Origin: Thermophilibacter immobilis
Lineage (GTDB): Bacteria > Actinomycetota > Coriobacteriia > Coriobacteriales > Atopobiaceae
Assembly (NCBI RefSeq): GCF_015277515.1
Contig: NZ_CP063767.1
Location: forward strand, 930,001-994,000
DNA: 64,000 nt
Reading direction: 5' to 3'
Shown here: positions 1 to 8,932 of the stretch, in pieces
How positions within the stretch are numbered: the stretch's first letter is position 1
Layout: every line of letters starts with the position of its first letter
Notes under the pieces: generated by a model
What the model was told of the DNA's origin: nothing
Seen by the model: the letters and a program-made list of their open reading frames with translations, nothing else
Database searches by the model: none
Made by a program: the position numbers and the translations under genes

Positions 1-1
1 A

Positions 2-382
2 GTCGTCTGCGGTAACGCCGTGGGCTCCAGACAAAAAATTCTCTATCCCTTTGCATCGGCGGCGGGCGCGGCTCTTCGACTCGTGGGCAGGGATAGTGAA
101 CACTGGGCGCAACGCATGATTGGACTCGTAGAGGGTGCACCGTCCACGGGAGACGCGGTGGGCCAGCTGTCGTGGCCCGATTGTTTTGAGACCGACGTCT
201 TCCCATCGTCATGGTGGGATGATGTGGTGGAGCTCGAGTTCGAGGGGGAGCGTTTCACGGTGCCTCGTGCCTATCATGAGGTGCTTCAGAAGCACTATGG
301 TGACTACATGGAACTGCCCCCGGAGAAGGACCGTGTCCGCCATGATTTTGAGGCGTACTATCGAGGAGAACGTACGGCCTAA
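2..382 (+). CDS. LicD family phosphotransferase, C-terminal part (cut by window edge)
   Basis: The frame is open to the left edge, so only the last ~126 codons are present; a GTG at 20 is probably internal. The tail carries the features that end LicD proteins: FPSSWW, an FEGERFTVP-like segment, and YGDYMELPPEKDR followed by a basic/aromatic stretch. LicD-family proteins are nucleotidyltransferase-fold enzymes that typically transfer phosphocholine or a related phospho-substituent to surface glycans. The gene leads a polysaccharide cluster, with a GT2 gene starting about 30 nt downstream in the same direction, so co-transcription is likely. The substrate cannot be read from the sequence. The family is fairly secure from the tail motif, but the catalytic N-terminus lies outside the window. 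Confidence 0.8.
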   Translation, partial: VVCGNAVGSRQKILYPFASAAGAALRLVGRDSEHWAQRMIGLVEGAPSTGDAVGQLSWPDCFETDVFPSSWWDDVVELEFEGERFTVPRAYHEVLQKHYGDYMELPPEKDRVRHDFEAYYRGERTA

Positions 383-412
383 AAAAGGACGGAATCATAC
401 GAGGGGCGCTTG

Positions 413-1294
413 ATGGCAAAGACCATGACGATTTTCACCCCAACGTACAATCGGGGCTACATCATCGGGGAGCTCTACCAAAGCCTTCTCGCTCAGACCA
501 GCCAGGACTTCTGCTGGCTGGTCGTTGATGACGGATCCACCGACGATACGGCATCCGTTATCTCCGGATTCATTGAAGAGGGCAGACTGGAAATCACGTA
601 CCTCCACCAGGAGAACGGTGGCAAGCAGCGGGCCCACAACACGGGCGTAGCCGCCTGTGCGACGGAACTGTTCTTCTGCGTTGACTCGGATGATACGCTC
701 GTTTCCTCGGCCGTACAGGATGTCCTCGAGCTGTGGGGCAGATGTCGTGAGGATTCCTCCCTTGCGGGCGTCATCGCCATGAGGGGGCGTTCCGTAAAGG
801 AGCCCATGGGCACCTGGTTTCCCAAGGGGCTCACAAGGACGACCATGTGGGATCTCTACTACAAGTGGCATCACAGGGGGGATACGGCCCCAATCTACCG
901 AACGGAACTGTTGCGGGCGTTTCCCTACGTCGTAGAGCCGAGCGAGAAGTTCATCGGTGAGACGTACGTCTACCATCAGATCGATCAGCACTACGAGCTC
1001 GCCGTGCTCGACAAGATTATCTGGATCTGCGAGTACCTACCCGACGGCTACACATCGCACGTGCGCCAGGTTACGCGCGAGAACCCCCGGGGCTACATGC
1101 GTCTGAAGCGCCTGTTCCTGGACTATTCGGACACCTTCCGCCTCAAAGCGGAGAACACCAGCCTCTACCTGGTGGGAGCTTACTTTGCAGGCTGCTTCGA
1201 CGAGGCCTATCGGGGACTTCCTAATAAGCCCTTGGCCACGCTCTGTGCCCCCCTCGCGTTCTTGCTCGCAAAGACTGTGTATCGTTCCCGCTAG
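413..1294 (+). CDS. Family 2 glycosyltransferase
   Basis: About 293 residues. The N-terminus has the GT-A opening TIFTPTYNRG, then the nucleotide-binding VVDDGSTDDT and the metal-binding DSDDT near residue 100, all typical of inverting GT2 enzymes acting on nucleotide sugars at the cytoplasmic membrane face. ATG at 413 is preferred over TTG at 410 because GAGGGG sits 6 nt upstream of it. The length is usual for a single-domain GT2. It lies between the partial LicD gene and the flippase gene on the same strand, which suggests a role in building the same surface polymer. Donor and acceptor sugars are not predictable here. Confidence 0.9.
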   Translation: MAKTMTIFTPTYNRGYIIGELYQSLLAQTSQDFCWLVVDDGSTDDTASVISGFIEEGRLEITYLHQENGGKQRAHNTGVAACATELFFCVDSDDTLVSSAVQDVLELWGRCREDSSLAGVIAMRGRSVKEPMGTWFPKGLTRTTMWDLYYKWHHRGDTAPIYRTELLRAFPYVVEPSEKFIGETYVYHQIDQHYELAVLDKIIWICEYLPDGYTSHVRQVTRENPRGYMRLKRLFLDYSDTFRLKAENTSLYLVGAYFAGCFDEAYRGLPNKPLATLCAPLAFLLAKTVYRSR

Positions 1295-1416
1295 AGGTTG
1301 GCGAAAGTGATGCTTTTTCGGCGGGCGATGCCAGCCATGCCTGATGGCCGCAGTCCATACCGTATGATTTGATATTCAAGTGTTCAAAGAGGGGATAGCA
1401 ATCTTGCGGAGTGCAC

Positions 1417-2697
1417 ATGGGCGATGAGAAGAAGGAGTCTCTGTCAATTCGACAGAACATGCTTTGGAATTCGGTGGGGTCGCTTTCCAATCTTGTCTGT
1501 CAGTGGGCCATCACCGTCCTCATCGTAAGGCTTTCGACGACGTATGACTCTGCGGGCATCTACTCGCTGGCCATGTCGGTGTATGGCATCTTTGCCCCCC
1601 TTGCTCAATATCGGACTTACACATATCAGATCTCTGACGTGCGTGGCGAGCACACCGTCGGGGAGTACCTTGCGTTCAGGCTTATCACCTGCCTCGGAGC
1701 ACTGGTTCTGACCATGGGCTACGCCGTGGCTACCTGCCGTCCTAATGCGCTCCCCGCGATTTTGCTCTATGCGCTCTACAAACTGTCAGGTCTTGTCATT
1801 GACGTCTTCCATGCGAGCGACCAGCAGTTCCACCGTATGGATTACATCGGAAAGTCCCTCTTCGCTCAAGGAGTCTCCTCGCTCGCGGTATTCATCCTTG
1901 CGTACCCACTTACCCAAAGCCTCGAGGCTACTATTTTCCTGATGATGGTGACAACAGTTCTAATCGGTGTATTTTACGATTACCCTCGTACCAATTTGCT
2001 TGTGCCCGTTACGCTGGGCATTACCAAAAAGAGGGCTGCACGCCTTCTCGTCCGCTGTGCGCCCATTGTCATTGCTGGCGTAGCCGCCTCGGCGGCGCCT
2101 TCCCTTCCACGTCAGTATCTCTCGACTAGCATGGGAGACTCCGCCCTAGGTATCTATGCCTCGGTTGCCGCGCCCGTCGCTATTATTCAGATGGGAGCCT
2201 CATACATTTACAACCCACTCCTCGGCTATCTCTCCGAAGCGTATGACAAGCGCGATCGCGCACAGTTTATGCGGCTTCTGATCACCACGCTGGGAGGTAT
2301 TGCGACAGTGGCCCTCGTCTGTGCTCTAGGGCTCGAGTTTCTGGGTGCCCCGCTCCTGAGGTTGGTCTACGGAGAGAGCATTGTCGGCTACGTCTACCTT
2401 CTCCAACCCCTGGTGCTATGTGCGGCAATCACAGGGATCATGTGGTTCTCGAACGACCTGCTTATCTCGCTTAGAAACTTCCGGTGCACATTCGTGGGGA
2501 GCCTGATTGCGCTTGTGGTCTCGCTTTTGGTGATGGCGCCGAGCGTGGGCGCGTGGGGTATGAATGGCGTCACGCTCACCAACGCACTTTCCTGCATTGC
2601 GGGAACTGTGTTCATGATGGTCTGTCTGCTCATTCAACTCAAGGGTCATTTTGTGACATCAGAGAAGCGGAGTTCTGACGGAGGGGAAGCGAAGTGA
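1417..2697 (+). CDS. Wzx-like polysaccharide flippase (MOP superfamily)
   Basis: About 426 residues, strongly hydrophobic, with roughly 12-14 predicted membrane segments. The N-terminus (SIRQNMLWNSVGSL followed by a hydrophobic helix) resembles polysaccharide-exporting members of the MOP superfamily, which flip lipid-linked oligosaccharides across the membrane. ATG 1417 has GCGGAG just upstream; GTG 1411 is a possible alternative two codons earlier. The stop overlaps the start of the next LicD gene by 4 nt (GTGA), so the two are translationally coupled. Its presence suggests a Wzx-dependent route for the polymer made by this cluster. No Wzy polymerase was recognised with confidence, although the large membrane proteins downstream could include one. 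Confidence 0.85.
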   Translation: MGDEKKESLSIRQNMLWNSVGSLSNLVCQWAITVLIVRLSTTYDSAGIYSLAMSVYGIFAPLAQYRTYTYQISDVRGEHTVGEYLAFRLITCLGALVLTMGYAVATCRPNALPAILLYALYKLSGLVIDVFHASDQQFHRMDYIGKSLFAQGVSSLAVFILAYPLTQSLEATIFLMMVTTVLIGVFYDYPRTNLLVPVTLGITKKRAARLLVRCAPIVIAGVAASAAPSLPRQYLSTSMGDSALGIYASVAAPVAIIQMGASYIYNPLLGYLSEAYDKRDRAQFMRLLITTLGGIATVALVCALGLEFLGAPLLRLVYGESIVGYVYLLQPLVLCAAITGIMWFSNDLLISLRNFRCTFVGSLIALVVSLLVMAPSVGAWGMNGVTLTNALSCIAGTVFMMVCLLIQLKGHFVTSEKRSSDGGEAK

Positions 2698-3549
2698 ACC
2701 AAGAGACCGCGCTCAAGAAACTTCAGGACACCGAGCTTGAGATACTCCTTGTCATACGAGACTTCTGCCGCGAGCGGGGCATCATGTGGCTCCTCGACTC
2801 CGGGACCGTGTTGGGGGCGGTTCGCCACGGGGGCTTCATCCCCTGGGATGACGACATAGACATAGCCATGCCTCGCGCTGACTATGATCGCTTCCTCGAG
2901 CTGGCAGCCAAGGGTCTGCCCACGGGCTACTCTCTGCACACCTTTGAGAACACGCCGGGCTATGCAGGCTTCTTCGCCAAGGTATACAAGGATGGTACGC
3001 GCTTCGAGACGGACGAGACGCGCGAGGCAGGATGCCCCCAGGGCATATTCGTCGACGTGTTCTGCTGGGACCGCGCGGCGTTCGATCCCAAGGAGCTCTC
3101 CGATCAGATCGACAACGCGCGCAAATGGCAGCGCCTTTCATATCTTTATCACTCTGGGATCATAACGGTGCCCCACAAGGGCCTTCTAGGTGCTGCTGAG
3201 CGCCTGGGATGTCAGATTGCTCATGGGTTCGTGGGGCTTGGCGTACAAGATCGCTCCGAGCTTCTGCGGAGCTACGAGCACTCTGTGATTCGCGACGAGG
3301 ATAGGCTTTCGAACCTCGTGATGAACCTCTCTTGGACATCTTGGCCCCCCCCTTTCTCCGGAAATTCTCTTCCCAACTTCTTCTGTGAGCTTCGAGGGTT
3401 ATGAATTCCCTGCTCCCGGACAGGCGAAGCGCTATCTGGAGCTTGCGTACGGGGACTGGCAGACCCTTCCCAAATCCGATGACCGTCACACGCATCTACC
3501 GCGTCTTCTGGACTTTGGCGATGGTAACGTTTGGAAGCAGGAAGGCTAG
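2694..3549 (+). pseudogene. LicD family phosphotransferase, frameshifted at a run of eight C
   Basis: The N-terminal part is an intact LicD domain: LLDSGTVLGAVRHGGFIPWD, then DDDIDIAMPRADYDRF, the nucleotidyltransferase metal-binding region. In this frame translation ends at 3404 with unrelated residues after about residue 219. The expected C-terminus (ILFPTSSVSFEGYEFPAP, then YLELAYGDWQTLPKSDDRHTH) lies in another frame and ends at TAG 3547-3549. The frames meet at eight consecutive C at 3345-3352; removing one C (seven C) restores one continuous LicD protein of about 284 residues. This could be slipped-strand phase variation, a fixed mutation or a sequencing error. The start is GTG 2694, overlapping the flippase stop. 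Only the truncated 236-residue product is made as written. Confidence 0.85.
3345..3352. repeat. Poly-C tract (8 C) inside the LicD gene
   Basis: Eight uninterrupted C residues sit exactly where the reading frame of the LicD-like protein is lost. A seven-C version would keep the frame. Homopolymer tracts of this length in surface-glycan genes are known sites of slipped-strand phase variation in other bacteria; here that is inference. Confidence 0.9.
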
Positions 3550-3551
3550 GA

Positions 3552-4727
3552 GTGCCACAGAAGAAGTCATACGCTCTCTTCTCGGCTCAATATCCTCCGC
3601 ACCTAGGGGGTATCGAGACCTTCACGGAGCATCTCGCCCAGGCTCTCGTGGCTCAGGGCGCTGACGTCACGGTGGTGACCAACGACACCAACGGTGTGGG
3701 CGCGGGAATCACATGCGAGAGGGGAGTGGAGGTCATCCGACTTCCGTGTGCTCCCCTCATAGGCGGAAGATTCCCCCTGCATGTGCACAATCGGGTGTTT
3801 CGCGACCTGGACGCCCAGATCCGCGTGCGTCGCTGGGATGGGGTGCTCGCTAACGCTCGCTTCTACCCGCACTCCCTCTATGGCATGAAGCTGGCGCGCT
3901 CAGTAGGAGTGAGGCCCGTGCTACTTGACCATGGTTCCGCATACCTTTCGTTTAGCAATCCCGTTCTTGATCCGTTTGTAAGAGTCTATGAGCGTGGTGT
4001 CACGGCTTGGGGGAAAAGACGCTACGATCCGGCCTACTATGGCATTTCCTCCAAGAGCGTCGAATGGCTCAAGAAATTTGGCATTGAGGCTAAGGGTGTC
4101 ATAGGCAACTCGATTGACGCGCGAGCCTATCGGGAGAGTTCCTCGGTGAGGGATTTCAGGGGAGAGCTCGACCTCGAGGACAGCTTCGTCGTAGCCAGCG
4201 TGGGAAGGCTTATCCCCGAGAAGGGCATTGCCGCCCTAATAGAGGCGAGCAGGTCACTCGAGCTGAGGGCTCGCGGAGTTGTTTTTGTCCTGGCCGGTGA
4301 CGGCCCTATGGCAGATGGGGTAAGGATGGCCCAGGGAGAGGGACTGCGCTGGGTGGGTAGGCTTGAGTCCCCTGACGTCTCTGCGCTCCTGCAGCAGGCG
4401 GACGTTATGTGCCTTCCGACGCGCTCTGAGGGATTTTCTACGACACTGCTTGAGGCCTCGGCCTGCGGGTGTCCCTCGATCGTGACTGACGTTGGGGGTG
4501 CGCGAGAGCTTATCCCAGACGAGAGCTACGGCACGATCCTGGAGTCCGCCTCGTCGGCTGGTGTTACCAGGGCAATCGCCAGGCTTTTTGACCATCCAAA
4601 TGCTGTCGCTGAGCAGCGGATCAACTGCGGGAGGCGGGCCGAAGATCTCTTCTCGTGGGAGGCCACGGCACAGTCGCTGATGCGGGTGTGGGAGGACCTG
4701 GCAGAGCGCCCCCCTAAGGGAGAATAG
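3552..4727 (+). CDS. Family 4 glycosyltransferase
   Basis: About 391 residues with a GT-B fold signature. The N-terminal domain begins YALFSAQYPPHLGGIETFTE, and the C-terminal donor-binding domain begins VASVGRLIPEKGI. The EX7E-type motif appears in PTRSEGFSTTLLEASACGCP, followed by VTDVGGARELI. Retaining GT4 enzymes transfer sugars from nucleotide donors to lipid-linked acceptors in the cytoplasm. GTG 3552 is chosen because GGAAGG lies 6 nt upstream; the frame also extends to TTG 3531 inside the LicD tail. It starts directly after the TAG of the LicD gene and probably shares its transcript. The sugar specificity is unknown. Confidence 0.9.
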   Translation: MPQKKSYALFSAQYPPHLGGIETFTEHLAQALVAQGADVTVVTNDTNGVGAGITCERGVEVIRLPCAPLIGGRFPLHVHNRVFRDLDAQIRVRRWDGVLANARFYPHSLYGMKLARSVGVRPVLLDHGSAYLSFSNPVLDPFVRVYERGVTAWGKRRYDPAYYGISSKSVEWLKKFGIEAKGVIGNSIDARAYRESSSVRDFRGELDLEDSFVVASVGRLIPEKGIAALIEASRSLELRARGVVFVLAGDGPMADGVRMAQGEGLRWVGRLESPDVSALLQQADVMCLPTRSEGFSTTLLEASACGCPSIVTDVGGARELIPDESYGTILESASSAGVTRAIARLFDHPNAVAEQRINCGRRAEDLFSWEATAQSLMRVWEDLAERPPKGE

Positions 4728-4874
4728 GCTGCATATGCTGGGTACCCTTGGGCCTGCAAGGGCGCTGAATCCCAAAGCGAGGATCTTGAGCTTAGAGTAA
4801 AGTAAGGTGTCTGGTAGTCGCTGGCTTGGTGTCCATGAGCCTAGAATAATCTGGCAGTAAGGTGAGGATTTCTC

Positions 4875-6950
4875 GTGTGGACCCTGTTTTTTGTCGCCTA
4901 CCTCCTGACGGTTGTCCTGCTGTATCTACCAGGTTTTCTCGTCTTGCTGGCGACGCGGCTCCCTCGCATAGAGGCGCTGTGCCTTGGGCCCCTTATCAGC
5001 CTGTCCTTTTATGGCGTCTGGTGCACCTCGCTCGCGTCGCTTGGCATTCAAGCCTCCGTGTCCACAGTGGCCTTGCCACTTCTTCTGGTTGGTGCGGGCG
5101 CATGGCTCATGTCCCGGGGCGTGCACAAGGATCGCGCCACGGGGATCGCGCCGGGGCGGCGCTCGTCTTGGTCCAAGATGCTTTATGGTTCGGATTGGTG
5201 CGCCCTGGTGGCCTATGTGGCCTTTGGCGTGGTGGCCGTCGCAATTGTCTTTGTGGGAAACCTCGACGGGCCCGCGTCGTTTCTTCAGGAATATGACAAC
5301 GGAGCCCATCTGGGAGAGGCCAGGAGCTTTCTGAGCAGCGGTAACTACTCCCCCTTCAGCCCGTCCCCCTATCCCCAGGTGCCTGCAGATCAAACCATGT
5401 CGCCCTTCGTCATGGGGGGAGGCTTCTACCCCGCGCTGTGGCACGCTCTTGTGGCTCTTGTCGCGGGAACTCTGGGGGCACCGCTTACGCTTGCCGTCAA
5501 CGCGACTAATGCGGCGCTCGTGGGTACCGTATTCCCTGTGAGCACGTTTTTATTGCTGCGCCGTCTTTTTGGGGCCCAGAGGCACAGCGCCCTCTGGGCC
5601 GGGGCCATGGTCACGCTCGCGTTTACGACGTTTCCCTGGGACTTCCTCTCCTTTGGACCGCTCTATCCCAACCTTCTGGGAAACGTCATCCTCTTTCTGC
5701 CAACCGTTTGCTTCATGAGGATGTTTGAGGATGGCCTGGGTGCAGGTGGGAGGATGGGTTGGGGGACGCTCTTTTTTGTGGGGTGCGTTGCGCTCGTCCT
5801 CTCGCATTCCGGCGCCGTCTTCACCATGGCGGTGCTTCTTGCCCCCTTTTGCGTGTGGCAGGGATACAGGCTCTCGAGGGCGGCCGGTAGGTCACCCGCG
5901 TTTTCTTGTGGGCTCGCGTGTACGGTTGCTCTTGGGGTGGCCTTCATCTGGTGCGTGTGCTACAAGCTTCCGTTCCTGCGCTCGGTGGTGTTGTTCAACT
6001 GGCCGGCTACCGTTTCGATCCCTCAAGCTGTGGCCGACGCCCTCTCGCTCGCCTTCTTTGAGCACACGGCGCAGCCAGTGCTTGCCTTCTTGGTTCTTGC
6101 GGGGGCCGCCTCGCTGACGCGTAAGGCGGGCGCGAGGTGGCTCGTGGCCCCCTTTGGGTTCTCCTGCGTGAGCTTCGTCGTCGCGATGAGCTCGGAGGGT
6201 CTGATCAAGCGCCTGCTCGCGGGCTTTTGGTATACGGATCCCCATCGTCTGGCAGCCAACGCGGCACTTATGGCCATTCCCCTTGCGGCCTGGGGGATGT
6301 CGGTTGTGTTCGAATGGGCTGCAAGACCCCTAGAGCGGCGCTCACTCGCGAGGCCAGCCGAGCTGGACCCATCTCTTAGGCCCTGTTCCCTTGCGCTCGT
6401 CGCAGCTCTCAGTGCCGCCATCTTTTTGCCCAGCTACGAACTGGGGGACCACCTCAGCGTCCAGACGTCATTTGGCTCCCAGGAGGAGCGCATCAATGCC
6501 CAGAATGACACGAGCGCTCCAAACGTACTGAGCTCCGACGAGATCGCTTTCTCGCAGGAGGCGCTTTTGGCTGTTCCCGAAGGGTCCCTTATCCTCAATT
6601 CGCCCAATGACGGCAGCGCCTTTCTCTATGGACTGTACGGCGCCAACGTGTACTACCGTAGGTTCGACTTGCCCTCAAACGAGCGCTCCGAATCTGCAGA
6701 CAGCCGCCTCATGAGGGAATCGCTCGACAAGTTCGCAATGGACCAATCCGTGCAAGACGCCGTGGAGAGGTCAGGGGCAACCTATCTGCTCTTGCTGGAC
6801 CAAGGGGAGGAAGCATCAGACGCACGGCGCCACTTCTGGTCGTACTATCCAGAGCAATGGCTTGGCTTCGAGTCCGTTAGCGACGAGACACCAGGGTTTA
6901 CCGTGGTGCTCGCGAGGGGAGACATGAGGCTCTATAGGATTGGTCTCTGA
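4875..6950 (+). CDS. Large polytopic membrane protein, DUF6541-like
   Basis: About 691 residues. An N-terminal block of many hydrophobic helices (roughly residues 1-480) is followed by a soluble C-terminal region of about 160 residues after the last helix. The opening (LLYLPGFLVLLATRLPRIEAL) and the overall plan match actinobacterial DUF6541 proteins, which resemble GT-C type membrane glycosyltransferases. GTG 4875 has GGTGAGGA 6 nt upstream. The 147-nt gap before it contains a TAGAAT-like -10 element near 4851. Next to the flippase and glycosyltransferases, a role in membrane-side glycan transfer or polymerisation is plausible but is only inference from topology and context. Confidence 0.7.
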   Translation: MWTLFFVAYLLTVVLLYLPGFLVLLATRLPRIEALCLGPLISLSFYGVWCTSLASLGIQASVSTVALPLLLVGAGAWLMSRGVHKDRATGIAPGRRSSWSKMLYGSDWCALVAYVAFGVVAVAIVFVGNLDGPASFLQEYDNGAHLGEARSFLSSGNYSPFSPSPYPQVPADQTMSPFVMGGGFYPALWHALVALVAGTLGAPLTLAVNATNAALVGTVFPVSTFLLLRRLFGAQRHSALWAGAMVTLAFTTFPWDFLSFGPLYPNLLGNVILFLPTVCFMRMFEDGLGAGGRMGWGTLFFVGCVALVLSHSGAVFTMAVLLAPFCVWQGYRLSRAAGRSPAFSCGLACTVALGVAFIWCVCYKLPFLRSVVLFNWPATVSIPQAVADALSLAFFEHTAQPVLAFLVLAGAASLTRKAGARWLVAPFGFSCVSFVVAMSSEGLIKRLLAGFWYTDPHRLAANAALMAIPLAAWGMSVVFEWAARPLERRSLARPAELDPSLRPCSLALVAALSAAIFLPSYELGDHLSVQTSFGSQEERINAQNDTSAPNVLSSDEIAFSQEALLAVPEGSLILNSPNDGSAFLYGLYGANVYYRRFDLPSNERSESADSRLMRESLDKFAMDQSVQDAVERSGATYLLLLDQGEEASDARRHFWSYYPEQWLGFESVSDETPGFTVVLARGDMRLYRIGL

Positions 6951-7005
6951 TAATATAGCTGCGGCTCAGGTGCCAACGTGGAATACGTGAGTATTGGGGA
7001 GGGGC

Positions 7006-8826
7006 ATGCACGAGCAGAGCGATAAACTCAAAAGGATTGCGCTAAGGGGCGGGGGCTGTGTCCTTGCAGCCATTCTTCTTGAAATGGGGACTATTTTTGG
7101 ATCCCCCGCATCAGATATTTTGAATCCTGATGATTGGTCAAAGCGCCGGATTATTTTCTTTGCGCTGCTGTCCCTGGGTGTTAGCGTAATTTACCGGCTC
7201 CTTTTGGAAGCTGGGGATACAAAGGTCTTGCATAAGGAAGACCCATTACTTCGACGGGAGCTAGTCAAAAGACTGAGCGCGGCCGTAGCTGGAGTTGCGG
7301 GAGCTCTTGGTCTTTTTGTTGTGGTACAGAGGGCCTTCTATCAGGGCGTGGATCTAAGGCCCACGCTTTTCGTGGTTGCCCTGTTTGTAAGCGTGACCCT
7401 TCTTTTTCTGAATCGTAAGAGATGCTTCCAAAAAATTGAGCTTGCCTTTCTTTACATTGCTCTGCCCTTTGGGTTGATTTTTTGCATTTGCATGCCAGTA
7501 ATTGCTGAGATTAGCTGGGATGGTCAGATTCATTTTGACAAAGCGCAGGCTCTCTCATATGTGCAGGGCGCTCAATACACCGGTGCGGATGGCATTATGA
7601 CTCAAGCTGACGCAGTGGTAAAACTCAACCTGCTAAAGAGCGGCGATATAGCAGCAGTATGGAACCCCAAACAAGATTACTCCTCGGTGGTGTCCGCTAA
7701 CGAAGCGCTGCTGGAGAGTGAGCGTACAGAGCCAATCGTGAGGACACAGGGGACGGAAACACTTGGGGGGAGTTCTTATCTCACTCCCTCGGGTGTGGGA
7801 TACATTCCCAATGCCATAGGGCTCTGGTTGGCGAGGCTTATCCATCTTCCCAGCCTTGGACAATACTTTTTTGGCAGGTTGGGTAATCTCCTGTTCTATT
7901 GTGCAGTTTTCTATTGTGCGATAAAGCAGCTAAGGGGCGGAAAGCTCATTGTGCTGTCTATAGCGCTCTTGCCAACTCCTTTTCTGATGGCATGCAACTT
8001 CGCCTACGATCCCTGGTGCTTTGCACTCATCACGTATTCTTTTTCCAAGTATGTATCCTTAATCCAGAGTAAGGATCCCGCTGGTTTCTCGGATATTTCC
8101 AAAATGCTTCTCGCGTTTTTTCTGGGCGCACTTGTAAAGGCAGTCCTCTTCCCTCTCGCCCTTATTTTCATGACACTTCCCTTGCGCAAGACGAGCATGC
8201 GGTGGTATCACCTCTCCGTCGTCTTGACTGCCCTGACCTTGCTCGGGTCGTTCTTAGTTCCCCTCGTTATAGGCGGAGCTGGTGGGGGAGATGTACGCGG
8301 AGGTTCGGATGTGAACTCTGCCCTGCAGATTGCGCATGTGCTTTCCAGTCCCCTGGATTATGCGGAGATGGTCGTGAGCTTCACAATCCTTCGCTTTTTG
8401 CCTGCTAGCACCGAGGGGTCGATGAATATGTTCGTTGGATTCCCCTATCTGCTCGCAGCTTCTTCATACTATCTGGTGGCGCCCATTTGTGAGATGGGCC
8501 TGCTGCTTTTTGTAACGCTCTACGATAGGGAAGGGGAAGATGCAGCATATGCCACGGTGAGGATCAAGATTGCCGTGGCAATAGGCGTTGCTTGTGCATA
8601 TCTGCTGATAGTTTCGGCGCTCTATGTCTCCTTTACGCCTGTTGCCCTGTCGACGATTAATGGGGTCCAGTCGCGCTATGCGCTTCCTCTCCTTGCCCCC
8701 CTTCTGCTTGTGGGCTTATGCAGTCGTCGAACCTGTAGATTTAAACAAAATAAAAGAGCGTTCACCTCTATTGTGCTTGGGACTGAAGTGGCTACGTTCG
8801 CCGCAACCTTTATAGTTATGTTCTAA
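7006..8826 (+). CDS. DUF2142-like polytopic membrane protein
   Basis: About 606 residues with roughly 12 hydrophobic helices. A large extracytoplasmic loop after residue ~165 (EISWDGQIHFDKAQALSYVQ) and a later GYIPNAIGLWLARLIHLP-FFGRLGN stretch recall DUF2142 proteins, which are found in surface-polysaccharide clusters and resemble GT-C transferases. ATG 7006 follows GGGGAGGGG closely; TTG 6994 is an in-frame alternative. Base composition is noticeably more AT-rich than the rhamnose genes downstream, which hints at a different history for this part of the locus. The function is unknown; a membrane glycosyltransferase or polymerase is the best guess. Confidence 0.65.
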   Translation: MHEQSDKLKRIALRGGGCVLAAILLEMGTIFGSPASDILNPDDWSKRRIIFFALLSLGVSVIYRLLLEAGDTKVLHKEDPLLRRELVKRLSAAVAGVAGALGLFVVVQRAFYQGVDLRPTLFVVALFVSVTLLFLNRKRCFQKIELAFLYIALPFGLIFCICMPVIAEISWDGQIHFDKAQALSYVQGAQYTGADGIMTQADAVVKLNLLKSGDIAAVWNPKQDYSSVVSANEALLESERTEPIVRTQGTETLGGSSYLTPSGVGYIPNAIGLWLARLIHLPSLGQYFFGRLGNLLFYCAVFYCAIKQLRGGKLIVLSIALLPTPFLMACNFAYDPWCFALITYSFSKYVSLIQSKDPAGFSDISKMLLAFFLGALVKAVLFPLALIFMTLPLRKTSMRWYHLSVVLTALTLLGSFLVPLVIGGAGGGDVRGGSDVNSALQIAHVLSSPLDYAEMVVSFTILRFLPASTEGSMNMFVGFPYLLAASSYYLVAPICEMGLLLFVTLYDREGEDAAYATVRIKIAVAIGVACAYLLIVSALYVSFTPVALSTINGVQSRYALPLLAPLLLVGLCSRRTCRFKQNKRAFTSIVLGTEVATFAATFIVMF

Positions 8827-8835
8827 TAGCTCCCA

Positions 8836-8897
8836 CGCTCGTCCGGATTGGGATGACGCTGCTTTGGCGGGGGTTCTGCTTTCGTTCCGGACGAGCG
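8836..8897. terminator. Hairpin between convergent genes, no T-tract
   Basis: A perfect 12-bp inverted repeat (arms 8836-8847 and 8886-8897) encloses 38 nt between the stop of the DUF2142 gene and the stop of the minus-strand GT2 gene. It is well placed to act as a bidirectional terminator, but neither side is followed by a run of T. Confidence 0.55.
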
Positions 8898-8932
8898 CTT
8901 GTATGGAGGCAGTGAGTCCTTCCAATACTTCA

